DNA from: Planococcus citri
Lineage: Eukaryota; Arthropoda; Insecta; Hemiptera; Pseudococcidae
DNA: 64,000 nt
Direction: 5' to 3'
Assembly: GCF_950023065.1 (NCBI RefSeq)
Contig: NC_088680.1
Span: 40,722,559-40,786,558 of the forward strand
Shown here: positions 1 to 15,200 of the stretch, piece by piece
Layout: each line of letters begins with the position of its first letter
Numbering within the stretch: position 1 is the stretch's first letter
The notes under the pieces: generated by a model
The model's input: the letters and a program-made list of their open reading frames with translations, nothing else
The model's database searches: none
Told to the model about the DNA's origin: nothing
Position numbers and translations under genes: made by a program

Positions 1-210
1 CTGGATCGGTCGACCATTTTTAGACATAAATTATGGTCCCGTATGTCTCCCCAGCCACCATTACCTTTGGCTTTTTTCAAATATTTCTTGGTTACGGTGT
101 ACGTGAGATACAAATCTTGCGGGTACAAGTACGCGGTCGATGTTACCAGTAATTTCTGCACTCTTCTCAGCGTTTGTGTGCTTTTGCAGCTGTTTTTATG
201 GTGAACGCCG
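1..210 (-). CDS. Mgat2: Mgat2 coding exon 7, C-terminal, truncated by the window
   Basis: After a 96-base intron (211-306) with acceptor GTTTACAG, this exon completes Cys392 and encodes GVHHKNSCKSTQ and GGWGDIRDHNLCLKMV. Both match the GnT-II C-terminus. The human protein ends a few residues after the matching point, so the stop codon should lie only a short way beyond the left edge; no stop is visible here. Confidence 0.93.
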
Positions 211-3200
211 CTGTAAACGGGAGAACGTTTTTTAGTAACAAATAACAATGAATGAGAGCTAAGCTAATGGTAAGGAGGGTGGTAGCGATGTTGAAGTCGA
301 ACTTACCATTCGCCGATATGGAAGACTCGAGGAGCACGCAGAACCATGGCAGTTAGTTCTTTTGAAAGACATTTACTCGATACAGCTAACAAACTCCAGT
401 CCCAGTTGTAGTCGTCGTAAGTGCAGAATGTCTTGGCACAGGATTTCAGCTCTTTCCACACCGAACGATTGAACGCCATGCCCATGTTGTGCTTGCTGCT
501 GCTCCATTGCATGATTTCGGCCTACAAAATTAAGTAAATATTATTAAGTAAGTTGTAATAATTACTTCACAGAAGAATTTTATCGATTGATATGTACTTT
601 TTTGGCCATAATTGATGAAAAATAGAAAAAAGTCAGAAAAACAAACTAGAGGTGTCTGCTAAGAAATTAGCCCAAATGTGAATAAATTCGTTTAACAGAT
701 CAAACATAAGGCGAAGCTTGATTTTTAGCTCCCTAAATTAACTTCCACGTCTTCTGGAGAAATTGAAATTGTGCTGTAGGCTCCAAAAAATGGCAGAAAA
801 TCGTGAAATTTGGTTCGAAAGATTTGATAATTAGTTTTAGGACTAATTTTCATCGTTTTTACAGAATAAATATGAATTTTTATTATTATTTTTCTGCATA
901 AATTGTCGAAAATAGTCGATTTGAATTTTCAAAAATTCACCAAGAATCAAAAAATTAATTTGAATTGAGGAGTTGAGATTTTGGTTCCAAAACAAAAACT
1001 CTAGATTTTTAGAACAAAAAAATTTTTTCAAAAGTTAAGAGCTAATTTTATTTATTTTGCCTCATTTTCAAAATTTTTCGACTTTATTTGAAAAATTGTG
1101 AGATGGAAAAACACTGAGGGGTAAATACGTACGTACATTCAAAAAATAAATGGGAATTCAAACTCAGCACCTTTGAAAATCTAAAAAACCACGTGCTACA
1201 AAGCATTTTCAATTTGCAGAGTCCGACAGAATTAGGAGGAAGTGGGGGAAGGGGTATTCAGAAATATGATTACCAAAAAAAATCCACTATTCGAACTCAT
1301 CGAATTTTTCATGATCGGTACCCCGAACTTTTATCAAAGTGGGGAGGGAAATTTCTCCACCATCAAGCAAAATCTGTTCCCGGAAATTCCCCGAATAATA
1401 TGTACATTTTTCCTGAATGAAAAACCTTAAACCAATTTTCCAAATCCATTTTCCTCGAATCTCATTATTCCAAATGCACAAAATGTTTCTTGATAAAAAC
1501 TTTCAGAAAGTCGTGCTTTTTGTCTAAAAAATCTGCCTTTTATGTCAAAATTGCAACAAAAAAAATTCAGTTTTTCTGCAAAAATTAGGTAGGTACCAAA
1601 AAACTTTATTTTTTGCCAAAATTGTGAAAAATTCTATTTTTTTGAAATGAAAAAGTTTTTAAAAAGCATGATTTGTCACAATAGCCAAAAAACCTATTTT
1701 TTTCATCATTGTTTTTTTTTTGCCTAAATTGCAGAAAACCCTGCTATTAGTGAAAATATTCAAAAAAGTTGTCTTTTTTTTGTCAAGATTGCAACAAAAA
1801 AACACAGTTTTTATCAAAACTTCCAAACAATGCAACTTTTAAACAAAATTGCAAAAAAAAAGTCTACTTTGTGTGAAAAATAAAAAAGACGCATTTTTTA
1901 TCAGAATCTTCAAAGGCCCCCTTTTTTTACCCAAATTGCCAAAAAGTCTAGTTTTTTACGAAAATCCTAAAGAGACTTGTCATAAGTTGCTTAAAAGTCT
2001 TGCTTTTCGTTTGCCAAAAATGTAAAAAGATCGTTACTTGTTCATGAAATTTATTGCAAAGAAGGCTCGTTCTTTGTTTATATCTTCAAGAAGTTTTGTT
2101 TTATTAAAATTGCAAGAAATTTTTACATTTAGAAATAGAATTTTTTGGAAAAATTCATTCTGAGAAATGGTCGTTCGAAAAGTATCAATTCGGGAAATCA
2201 GATTCGAGAATTTAGTAGTCAGGAAAAAAAGTTCGGCACAAAATAATATTCGAGTTAATGACGGTTAAAAATAATGGATTCGAGGGATTGTCCCAGAATC
2301 CAAAGTCTCATTTTGAAACCATTTAAAAATTATTTGGACTTTTTTAAAAAAAAAATTGGTTCATTTTGGTTGAAGAATGAAAATCTGAAAATTACATCTT
2401 AAAAAGTTAATCTTGGCCCCTATTTTGAATTTCCTTTTTTTCGGTGAAGATCATCTTTGGAAAACAGAGTAAAAACTGTATCTTCCAAAAAAAAAAAAAA
2501 CTCAACTAATTTAATGTATATTTTCAAATTAGGTATAGTAGGTCTAGGTACCTCATATTTTTTATTATTTTTTCGAAAAATCGTATTTAAAAAAAGATGC
2601 ACTAAATTGGGTAAATATTTTTTTACATTTTATGATCATGTCTTGATACAATTTTCATTTTTGATTTTGACTTCACGTTTTGTAAATCCAAAATTTGAGT
2701 TCGCTTGGTCCCATTAGACGGGTCAAAAATCAAATGTTTGGAATTTGTGAACTCCCTTCTTCTAGAACAATTTTGTGACTTTTTTGATTCTAAAATGAAA
2801 AAATAAGCCATGAAGAAGAAAAGGAGTGAAGGGTGTGACCCAAAATTTCCAATAACATTGAAGTTGTCAAATTTAAGAATTTTTTCAGAAAAAATCGAAA
2901 TGAATAATCTGGAGGCATCTGAGGCACAAGGAACTAATGAAGAGTCAAGGCGGGGTGTTGAGATGTTCCCAAAATTACACATTTATCTTCTACAAGACTA
3001 GTAACAAATCCTCAGTTGAAAATTTTGCAAAATTTTCAAGTTTTTTATACACGTTACTCAACTTTATTACATATATGAAAAATGAATTGAGTCAAACCAA
3101 TAAATTTGTGCTTTTATTTTCTACGACCCAAGTTACATAGATTTCCAAACTATTAGGAAAATCACTGGAACTTTATAACGAAACACTCGATGAAAAAAAA

Positions 3201-6200
3201 ATCAACCAACGTCGAACCTCATTCGCATTTTCAAAACGTTATAATGATTCAAATGCCAAAACGTATACGAAAGTATAAACCAACATTTTTTCGCTCAATT
3301 ACGAGCAAATAAGCTCTATACGAATAAAACGTGCTAATACCTATTGCTTCGCAACGAATTACAATACACGTCACAGATTCGTCGTTCAACTTACCTTTTT
3401 GGAATCAGCGGCGAAATCAACGCTTTTCAAATACGACCCTAACGATAAAATTTTACAATTAGGACAAGCTGATTGTCTGGCATGTTCCATCAGGTGTAAC
3501 ATGTGTATAAAATCCTGCGCCACGTAATGATCCTCTTCGAAAAACACCACCAAACCTGTAACACGAGGCAGAAGAAAACCGCCATCACATTAGTAAAACG
3601 AACGTCAACTTGAACGAGGCAAGCGGCGGGCTCAAAGAATGGAGGAATTTTGCCAACTCAACCTTTTTTCCCTCCCTTTCGCAAAGGTGTAAAAGAAAGA
3701 GTAAGAGAGAAAGATGAACAAGGTAAAAATATATAGTACGTATATAAGGCTCCAATTTAACTTTCTTATCGCGTATTTTGCCTCGGTTTTTTATCACCTT
3801 CTCGTCACGTTCGACCGAAAAAAAGGGATTCATTTTGAAAATAAACACCGATAATTTTCACGAGTAAACAGCCAACACTCTTCAGCTTATAAGAACTCGG
3901 TTCTATTGATTAAATATTGGCGCTGTTTTTGAACGATATTCATGCAAAAGGTGATGATGGAAAAGGCGAAAAAGAAAAAGCAAACGAAACACGATGGGCT
4001 GCCTAACGTGTTAATCAAGTTGTCAAAAATATTCGCTGACTATTACATCCATACCTAGCCGACGGATTGACGATTTCCGGCATACGTATTTTGCTGACTT
4101 ATTGTATTGTATTGAGTGGGAAACGAACCTCTTACCTGTATAGCTACCTGTATACGCAATAACCAACCTTTAGAGAATTATTGAATAGAGAATTTTTTTG
4201 ATTGCTGACAAACTTTTCTGGAATCTTATGACATGTTGAAAAAATATAATTTACTCGTCGTAGGGGATAAATTTCAATCAATTTTCGTAATTTTTAATGA
4301 ACGTCTCGAAGTGGACGTTGACAGAGGGCAAAATTAATGATTTTTAAATCAGTACTCGTAAATTCCAATTTAACTATCAATTCAATACCATTGCCGAAAA
4401 AAACGTTTTCAATCCTACGAACTCAAGTATAGCTTTCCAGAATGGATCAATTTTTATTTCATTTTTTCAAAATTTGACAGATCTTGAGGCAGAAAATGCT
4501 GCAAAAAAGCTACAAAACGATGTGAAAATTAAAAAAAAATCCCGCAGGAATGAATTTTGAGAATAAACTTCTGTGAAAAAAATGTGACGTCTACTTTCAC
4601 TTTATCTTTTTTTTTCGATGAGACTAAAAACTTCTAGGGGGGGGGGATTTTCGATTCGGCAGAAAAATTTCAAGTTCAAACAAATCCAGATCGAAAGAAC
4701 ATTCAAAAATACCCCACCAAGCAAAATATCAGAGAGCTGAAGTTTATTTTTCAATTTTCGGTGAACTTTTATTTTTTCAAGTAAAAATTTGGATCAAAAA
4801 ACCCGAAAATGTCAAAATTTTACCAAATTGAGTTGGAACGTTGAAATTTGGCAAGTACCCTATTTTTGACCTCCCAAATCGATCGAAATCACTTTCGAGA
4901 CGTTTTAATTCGTTCTGGAGACTCCAGCAAATTTTAAGAAATTACAATTTCTACAAGATTTCTTCCAATCAAGTTACAAAGCTGAAAATGCAATGTAATA
5001 TCACATTTCTAACCTCACAGATCGATTGGAAAAGGTTTCGAGTCATTCTGGAGCCTCCAGTAAATTTTCGGAAATATTACAATTTTCACAAAATCACACC
5101 TAATCTACGTACACCAAATTGAAAAGCTGAAATTTGGAATAAAATACTGAATTATCAACCTTACTGATGAACTGGAGAAGGTTTCAAGTCGTTCTGGAGC
5201 CTCCAGCAGATTTTTAGAAATTGCAATTTCTGTAAAGTTACACCCAATCAAGTTGTAAAGCTGAAATTCGATATAATTTTCAACTTCACAAATCGACTGG
5301 AGAAGGCTGCGGTCCATTCTGGAGCCTCCAGCAAATTTTGGGAAATTACAACTTTTACAAAACCACAACAAATCAAGTTGTAAAGCTGAAATTCAGTATA
5401 ATATTCCATTTTTCACCTCGTAGATCAACTGGAGAAGGTTTCGAGTAACTCTGGAGCCTCCAGAAAATTTCTGGAAATTACGATTTCTAAATATTACACC
5501 TGATCTACGTGCATTTTGTTGGAAAACTGAGATTTGGCATAGAATACTGAATTTCCAACTTTGCAGATCAACTAGATAAGGTTTCAAGTTGTTCTGGAGC
5601 CTACAGCAATTTTTTCGAAAAATACAATTTTTACAAAATCACACTCGATCTACCTGTTCTTAATTGGAAAGCAGAAATTTGGTACAAAATACTGAATTTT
5701 CAACCCATCAGATCGACTGGAGAAAGTTTCGAGTCACACTGGAGACTCCAGAGAATTTTTGGAAACCACAATTTCTACAAAATCACACCCGATCCACCTG
5801 TATCTTGATGGAAGGCTCAGATTTGACACAAAATACTGAATTTTCAACCTCGCAGATCAACTAGATAAGGTTTCAAGTTGTTCTGGAGCCTCCAGAAAAT
5901 TTTCGAAAATTACAATTTCTACAAAATCATTCTCGATTCGCCTGTACCTATTTGTAAAGCCTGAATTTGGAATAAAACACTGAATTTTCAACCTCACAGA
6001 TCAACTGGAGAAGGTTTCAAGTTGTTCTGGAGCCTCCAGAAAATTTTCGAAAATTACAAATTTCTAAAAAATTACACCCACTCTAGTTGCAAGGCTGAAA
6101 ATCTGCATTTTTACCTTACAGATCGACTGGAGAAAGTTTCAAGCAATTCTGGAGCCTCCAGAACATTTTGGTCAATTTCTGACTTTTTTTTTGCCTAGAA

Positions 6201-9200
6201 ATGAGTTAAGGTAAAGTGGGGTAATTCCGATATGGGGTAATTCCGATAGCAAGCCCTAGCTTTGTTGCAAAAAACATTTTGGCACAAATGATGAAGAAAG
6301 TAGGTAGTTTTAGTGCTAACCTACACCCATTAATGATCAGATGGTTCATCTGCTCTGTTTTCTCAAGTCTGTGCAGTGTTCAAAATCTGAATGCCCAAAT
6401 CCTTTGCCGCAAAAAACAGTGCACTTTTGAAACTCGTTTTTATCGTTCAAAACTTGTTGAAAAATTCTGTTTAGAAGCTAATATTTGACGAATACGTGTT
6501 AAAGTGTCAGTACCTCTTTTGATTTTGCTTTTATAATTATTTGTTTGGTGGCATTGAATTATTAAACATGTCGATCATTTTTCATGCTGTGGGGTAATTC
6601 CGATAGCCCCAGCAAAATTGTCCTGCAATGTTTTTTTCTCTGTTTTGATGTATTATAGTTTTAGGGGGTCGAAATTATGAAAGAAAATCCTCAAAACGGG
6701 GCATTTTTCTCTAGTTGGTCTAGTTTTCAAAAATTATGCCTCAAAAATGCATATTTGTAAAAAAAAATCAATTTTTGTTCTAATGATTCAATTTACATGA
6801 AATAAAAACCTAAATATGCAATAAATGGTATATTTCAACATTACTGGCTCGGAATTACCCTGGGAGAATTCCTTTCCTTATAAAACTCATTATCGGAATT
6901 ACCCCATTTTTAGGGTAATTCTGATAACTCAACCTTCCAAAATGTTTTTTCAATTATATGTATGAAGCCTTCACACCAATCACTCTTCAATATAGTCAAT
7001 GTGTAGCTGAAGGACGCAGGAATAAAGTTGTTACATCATTTTTGCCCCAAAATGTACAGGAAATCCAAAAAATGAGAAATTGCTAAAATTTTGAATTTTG
7101 CCATCGGAATTACCCCACTTTACCTTAATTTTAAATTTCTCAAAATTTGCCAAAATATCGAAAAATGAAATTCACACCTGGAAATTTTACTGGTGGATAT
7201 TTTTGTTGTAAGTTGTATGCTTCATCGATTTTTATGAACCTATTGTTGCAGTGTGTCTTATTATTTGTTAATGTCCAACTTCTCACCCCCTAATTTAAAA
7301 TTCAACTTTTCTACGCAATGAAAGTAAACTCGAAGCTTTTCATTAAATGCAATTAACAACTACAAGATCGCATTTATAGCGTCGTCGGCGAGTTCTATTA
7401 TTTCGTCGAATTCCGCATTATTCACAAAAGTTACCATCTACGACATAAAAACTCGTAACAAGAGAATTTTTCCTAATTGCCAGTTTTCTGTAAATTTAAG
7501 GAATTTCACATCTTCACTCTGCAAGTCTTGCATACAACAAAAAGTTCGTAAGGCAGTAACACCGCGTGCTGCTAAACGCGAAAAACTTTTGCAACTTTTA
7601 TTAGCTTTTCAAAAGATTCGTTTCGTTTTAAATATTTACATTTCGAATGTTTCCAATTTTACGATGAGCGTTTCTTTTAATTATCGAGGCTCGAATATGA
7701 CGAAGACGACGAGAACAACGGTGCGTACAGTTTTGTTGGAATTCTGCGAACGAAACAAGCAAAAAGGTAGGTACCTAAACTCAGACCTACGCCACCCTTT
7801 GGAGTTGCGATTCGAAAGCTACGTCGCAATTCGCAATTCGCACAGAATAAACGTGTTTCGCGTCAATTTACGAGTTTCAAGTTTTACGGATGACAGGAGG
7901 TTGGGTTTGGGAATTTCCGAGTAGGGCTGGATTAAAATAGGAAATTTTTAATTGAAAACAGAGATACAGTAGGAATCGAGGTGGGTTTAATTTTACCAAA
8001 CGTCGTGGGCAGGACGAAAATCGAGAATATTTTCGCAAGTTTGGATACAACTTTTGCAAAGGAGAATCAGCTGGAATTTAAACGAAGCGATTCCAGATAC
8101 AACTTGGAATTCTCGAGAAAAAATTTCATATTTTAAGGAAAAAACAAGGTAGTCGAAGTCGAAAGAATTCAAAGAATTGAGAATTTCTGTTTTTTCGAAA
8201 TTCCAACGTAATGGTTTCTTAAACTTATTCATTTTTTTGATAATTTTTTCAAAGAACATCCACTGAAAACTCTTCTCCGATCATCAACCCTCCCTTTTCT
8301 TTTTTTTTTTCATCATCAAAAAAATAAGATTACAAAAACAACTCTTCGACTTTACCCCTAGTCGGGGTAAAAAATTCCTCTTATAATTGAATTCACATCC
8401 GAGAGTGTCTTCGAAGCTCGTAAATATTTCACGGTTCGTTATTGTAAAGAATTAACATTTTTCGAAAAGCATTAAGCAGCATAAGGGGGGGAGACAGGGT
8501 TGACGTCCGGTGAACTCGAGATGTTGAATTAATAGCGTAAACATCTTAAACGACACTTTTCTTTAATCGAACGCGCTTTTAATGGCGAGAAAGCTCAAAA
8601 GTTACGAGTAAATTTAAAAATTTCCACGTCAGATGATCTTTTTTCCCTTTTTTTCTCTTTTCGTTCGCCCTGCTGCGAGTAAAAACATTACGTTTATATC
8701 GGTTTTATGGAATGACAAAGATGGAGAGTGCTCTACGTACCTCACGCAAGGTAATAAAATCACTCTTGGTAATGTCCGTTTATTTTCATACACCTTAATC
8801 CAATATTCATTAAAGTTAAGCTTTATCGCTATCGCGGTTTCCATAAAAGGGTAATTTTTTTCACAACCTTTCTTCTTATGTATTATTCAAAAAACAGCCA
8901 GCGCGCATGAAGGGGCCGAAATGGTAATTTTTTACCATCCTAACCGCAGATAAAAAGTATTACTCACCTGTGTAGTTTTTCGTGATATTTAAACCGTTGA
9001 ATACTCGGTTCGCTTTCCACCACCAATGGTGCTTGGTTTGGGTGAATTTCGCTTCTCTGTAATGGCCGTACAGATCAGGATGTAAGGCGTTGGTGCATTT
9101 TCTTTCAACAGCTCTGTAATAAAAATGACATCATTTTGATCAGTAACACACACACAGTCATAAGAGTACAAGTGAAGGGGAAAAGAAAATGGGTAATTTT

Positions 9201-12200
9201 GGTCAAGAGATTGGGAGAGGGGCAGGACGAAATAAAGATAGTAAAAAAAAATTGTAACTTCAAATTTCCTCCTTTCCCTTCTTTACTCTAAAAATCATCG
9301 TGCTAGATGTGGATCCTCTTCATTAAATCAATATTTAACCAAACTTGAAGAAATTAATCATTTTTTTGAAATGTTCCTTCAAATTGAAATCCGAATTCCA
9401 AAATTTCAAAGACCAATAATGATGTAGATATTCCATTTAAAATATAATATGACGATGAAAATCCAAAAATCTGCGGTAGATTCAAAAATCACTACAAATC
9501 ATCGTCAATCGATTCAGAGAACCAGAAATATGTCGAAAGCCAAATTTCCCCTCCCTGGCTCAATTTGATGAAATTTTGATTTTTTTTCTTGAAAAAAAAA
9601 ACTCAGAAAATAAACACAATTTGAATTTTTAAAACTTTTCCAAGAATCGAAAAGTGGAATTCAAGTTCTAAAATTTTTCCGGTGAGGGCTCGTGTTTCGA
9701 TTTTTTCCAAAAAAAAGTAACTTTGTAACCAAAAAAGTGACAAAACGCGAGCAAAGTAGAAAAAAATCACCAAAAACCCAGAACATTACGAATTGAAGTG
9801 TTCTGGGTTTTCATTTTGAAAAATTGAACTGAGTTATTTTTAAACTTAAAAATAAAAAATCGAGATTTTTGACAATTTTTGACAACGAACAAAAGTTGAG
9901 ATTTTTGTAATTTCTGGCAAAAACAAAAGAATTTTCGCCAAAATAAAACGAACTGACCATTTTAACAATAGGAATGGTTTTTTGGAAATTTCAAGCAAAA
10001 AGTGATACCTTAGGACAATTTTTGAAAAATAAAGTAAAACTTTGGAATTTTTTGCAATTTTTGGGAATTATCGGCAAAAAAGATGATACTTTTTAATAAT
10101 TTCCGGAAAAAAATAAAAATTATTTTAAAAAATCGAAAAATTTGAAATTTTTAGTAGTAATTAGCAATTTGTGGAAATTAAAAAAAAAATTACATTTTTT
10201 TGGTAATTTTTTTTGAAAAGTGTGATTTGTTTTCTTTGTAATTTTTGGCAATTAAGTTGCAAAAAACTCAGAATTTTAGACAATTCTTCGCAAAAACCGA
10301 AACAAACAATTAGCAAACAGCATAAATTTCTGTGAAAAATGATACTTTTTTGCAATCTTTGCTGAGCATGGGAGACTTTTTTGGTCAATTTTTTGGTGGA
10401 AAAATGCGACTTATAATGGCATTTTTTAAAGGAAAAAAGGTGGGGCATTTAGGTAATTTTTAGAAAAAAAGTAATGCTGTTCGTTACTATAAAAAAAATG
10501 AAAATTGAGAAATCTCATTTTCAGCAGAAAGTCAGTCAGGCGATCTCTTAATTTCAGAACAATTGTTCGATTTTTCCGCTTTCATGACACTTTTTGAGCA
10601 ATGGAAAATTCAAAAACCTGCTACAGGCTTCAAAATTACTCAAACTACTTACAACTGAACAATTTGGTCGGTTGTAAGAGAGGAATCAAATTACAATTTT
10701 TTAAAAAATTATTGGAAATAAAAAAATTAATTCCTATAATAATAAGATTTTTGGTGCTCTCTCAATATCTCTTTGCCTTACTGAAAAAAAATCACTCTTG
10801 GCTGGAATATCACACTTTTTTTAGGCATAAAGTCAGATCGAAATTTCAAAAATCAGCCCTGAAGGCTGTAAAATTGTTTGAAATCAATGCCAATCGATTT
10901 GGGATGTTGAAAAGAGGGGCTAAGCTAAGTTTTAGCTCTTTATCTCAATGAGATCAAACATTGAAAATTAATCTAAAAACGTTATTTTCCGAATTATTGG
11001 CTCGAACATTGGAGAGGGGGAGAAAAATTCAAATCACGATGAATAGTGTCGAAATCCTACACATGGGTGGGGGGGGGAGCAGCTTGGAAAATAAAAAATC
11101 CGAAAAATAACAGAAAAAATTAAATTTTAGATGAAGAGAGCCTATCCCACTGAAAATTGAGTGTTCCTAATTTATAAGTTAAAAAAAACAGAAAAATCAA
11201 ATTTTTTCAAAAATCCTTCATTTTGGCATCAAAATTTTTCTAAATAATCATTTTCTCCAGAAACTCCCCCCTGTCCTCAGTCCATTTTCATTCCTCTGTA
11301 TTAAGCATTCTAAAGTTGAATAAAATAAATCAAAGAAAATAATTATCAAACTAAGGTAGGTGTAAGACTTTTTGGAAAAATGTTTGCTTTTGTGTCAGAA
11401 TTCTTCTTAATAATCCACATTAACAAAACCTGTCCTCAGTCTTTCGAAGAATGTTGGTCTTTTTGTATAGAGCCCGCCAAAATTGGAAAAGCAAAAATTT
11501 ATTGAAGCATGTAAACACTTCTTGAAAATTTTTCGTTTCAAGGGATAATGTTTCTTTGATACTTGAACCTCTTTTCAGGAAAAAAACCTCCTTCGGTGCC
11601 CCCAAATCAATGTTATTCTTTTTATGTGTCCTGCAGGGGCCCCCAAAGTTGTAATTTTTTTTTTAAAATAACTATTGGAAGTCTTCATTTTTTTGTTGAT
11701 TGGAAATTTTGTATTTCTGATCAAAATTGTGTTATGTAACTCACTTCCCGAGAGAAACCCTCCTTTGGTCCCCTAGTTCGTTTTGAAAAGGGGTGACCAA
11801 GAAATTTTTTTGCAGAGGGGCATCATAGAAAAATTTAGACGCCGAAATCGAATGTTTTCATTCATTGCATAATTTTCATTTTTTCCCTCTTTCAGAGCTC
11901 ACAAAATGGCCAAGGGGGGATCAACGTTGCTTGAGACACCGAGGAAGGTTTCGTCAAGGTAAATATGTATTTCTCGCAGCTGACATTTTAGAATCAAATA
12001 GCGAATCAATTCTAGCGGTATTTTTTATTCACTCTATTTTAACCCTTTATTTCATATGCATACACATTTGAACTTATTTATTTAAAGATTTATTTTTCTC
12101 GCTGGAAAAATCCACGCAGGTAGGTCTAGGTATACCTACCTACTTATTCTAGGAAATCCCATGTTTATTCAGCATTTTTTTTTTTTTTTTGCTTCTCATA

Positions 12201-15200
12201 AGGTAAACATACATCCTATTGTACAATAAATTTGTAAACACGGCCAACTTTTTCACTTTAGGGAAAATACGAAGGCGCGACTAAAAAGTTGATAGAATTC
12301 AAATTATTCGCAAATATACGAGACGACTTATATATATGTACGAGTACGAATGCAGTGCACACTCGACGGAGCGAAGAAGCGAAGCCATTTTTAATCTGAC
12401 GCATTCTTAATAACGCCATGTGCGATTTTTCATTTCCTCTCCATTTTCGACGCCACGTTAAATATTTCGCTTCTAGACAAATACACGCGTGCGAGTGACA
12501 TATGTCGAGTTTTTCTTTATTCTTTACATCTACATTCTATTGAATTCGGTGAGAGGATTTTGGGTTTAATAATTCGAAGAAGCGAGTAAATACGTCGACG
12601 GAGGGTATTTCTAGTCTATTTTGAGTCAACTGCAAGTGTCCTATATGGTGAGATGGTTCGAGAAAGGTTACCTATCGGCTATCTAGGAAAACTATAAGTA
12701 TGTATAAGGAGGATGGCAAGTAGGAATGAAGGTATTCGGGGTTTATTCCAAGATAGGAAAAAGACAAGAATTCGAATTAACCATGCATTCGTAGGTTGTT
12801 GGAAATCGTTCTTAATCCCTTTTTTTCAGGATTTCAGGGTGCTCAAAATTGAACTTGGTGATCAGGGGAGGGGGGGTTATCGAAAAAATGTTACTGTTTA
12901 GCTTAGAGATGAATTAACCGATGAATTTTGAATTTAAAAAAATAAAATAAAATCATACTCACTCTTTGATATTAATATTCCTCGGACAATCGTTCTTCGA
13001 CTCGCCAGGAAATTCATTCGGATGCGTTTGAATTGAGTACGGATAAAATATTTGCATAACTTTACAAAAATCTATGCTTTGTATAATGCTATTGATCTCT
13101 TCATCGTAATAATCGTGACTAAAGACTAGTAAAGCATTTTCTATGCCTTCTGCTTGAGCAAGACTAATTATAGTGTGTCTTAAATACATCAGTCGATTGT
13201 GTACCTGCGAGCAAAGGGGAGAAAAAAAAACACAATTCGATTAATTAGCGTAAATATATTAATAAATAAACACGTTCGTTGAAAAGCGGAACATTCTGCC
13301 GTCATATTCGTGATTAGATTTTTAATTGACAAGTTGTTCGCGAATCGAATTATCGAATTATTTTATAGGCTCGTGAAAAAAGAAACACGATGGAGTAAAA
13401 TAAATCTGCGGCAGCTTTTACGATGCCGAAATGCAATATTATTTCCTTATCGGTAGACTAGACAGGTTTTTATAGTCTTTTTGCTTTATAAGAAAGCACC
13501 CTAGAGATTTTAATTTGAAATGGCAAATAGGGAGTGGTGGCCATTACAAGGATTCTTTTTTAGCTTTTAAATAACTAGAGGGGGACGAACTAATGTAATG
13601 CTATGAAATTTTTTATCGTACGTAGACAAACTACGATTTTTATACCTTTGCGAGGACATCTTTAAAATCCATTTCCTTCAATTGAGCTGAAATTGGGCTC
13701 GATTCCAGCATACAGAAGAAACGTCGATTTTTGCTGGAAGCTCAAAATCAACTCGACGTATTTGCAGTGGATTCGCAAGGTCAATTTCAGTAAATAAACC
13801 CATTTTTAGATTTTGATTCCAAAATTTTCTTTTTGTAAAAAAGTAAAATACCCACCAATGAACCATTTTTGTCATTTTTAACAATTCCAAAAATCCAAAA
13901 ATTAACCCTGGTAGTCCAAAATTTGATCCTGAAGTGTTGTTGATATTCTATTTCAATTAATCAAAATTCGGCTCAATCGAAGTTGAAGGGTTGTAAAAGT
14001 TTCCTTATTGTTAGTTTTGCCTCAAAATTCGATTTCTTTGCATAAAAAAAATTGAATGAATCAAATTTGTCACGAAAAATATTTTTTTTGGAAAAACTGA
14101 GAGTCTTGTGGAAAAAATGAAAAAATAAAAAATTGTACAGTACCTATAAAATTTTGATCAAACAAGTGTGATTCTGGCCCTTCCAGGACGATTTGAAATT
14201 TCTGCAGAAAATTAAAAAATCGCTGGAGGCTCCAGAATGGCCAAAAACTGGCAGTTTTCGATATGGGGGAGCTGAATCGAAAAAATTATTAACATTGGTT
14301 CATTTCGCTCAAAAAATTTATAATTCATGAAAAAGTTTTAAAACCACCTTCAATGCAGTTTTTTTTAAATTTCAAAAATTTGCCAAAAATCCAAAAATGA
14401 ACCACCATCTAAAATTTTGTTTACGTGGATTTCAGAACATGTTCTTTGGAGATTAAAGTCGCTGCAAATTCTATATAGAAATACGAGTATACGAAATTAA
14501 TTAAAGCTGCAATTCAACTCGAATATACGCATACGAGCATTTAATTATAATATTCGTTTGACCGAAGGGCATCATGTACACGGAGAAAAAGCTCGAATAT
14601 AGCATTTTGTATTTCAAAAAGGCCACCAAATGTCTGCGAACTTCACCATCAGACCATACAGAAAATTTCCATCGTATTTGATCAGTAAAGCCAGGCGAAG
14701 CAAAGGTACATATGATACGGTTAAACTATACCTACTGTACATATTTAATCTAGGGTAAAAATAATTCAACTAAATCCGCTTACTTGTATAACTATGACTA
14801 GAGAATCGTTTTGTAAAGGCCCGAAAATATCTTCATTCAGGACCGTCTGAAGTTTATTATATTCGTCGATCCGACGTTGAATCTCATTTATACTTAAAAC
14901 TTGCTGAAATGGTGTTTTCGACGAGCTAACATTGGTCGCCGCTCTCGACGGTGAAGTGGTGTTTTTTATTTTGCTCACTAAATATTTATGATATGCCTGC
15001 GAGTAACAGAACGCAAAATGAAAAAAATTATATTATTTTCAACGATAACACGTCGTAAATATATTGAAATTGGGTGTGCACATATTTTTTCATATTCCTC
15101 GTTCGCTTATATGTACATTTTTATAAGTACAGTTAGAATTGAATCAAAAATTGTAGTAGAAACGAGTATATAAAAAAAGCTCTCGGTGTACGGTATACAT

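Larger units (their letters stand above)
3556..8967. other. Mgat2 intron containing a tandem array and a DNA element
   Basis: The array (4870-6180) and the inverted-repeat element (6206-7128) are listed separately. In 3556-4850 and 7129-8967 I see no exon. Open frames here have F/I/K/S-rich translations and no family features. A small perfect dyad, TTACCCC/GGGGTAA, lies near 8352-8370. Confidence 0.5.

Noticed and set aside
6279..6488. Transposase remnant in element A
   Set aside because: The 69-codon frame has no DDE-type motif or helix-turn-helix pattern, and the element is too short to be autonomous.
8629..8854. Two opposing open frames of about 70 codons inside an Mgat2 intron
   Set aside because: They are mirror frames of the same DNA with no domain, inside a well-defined intron.
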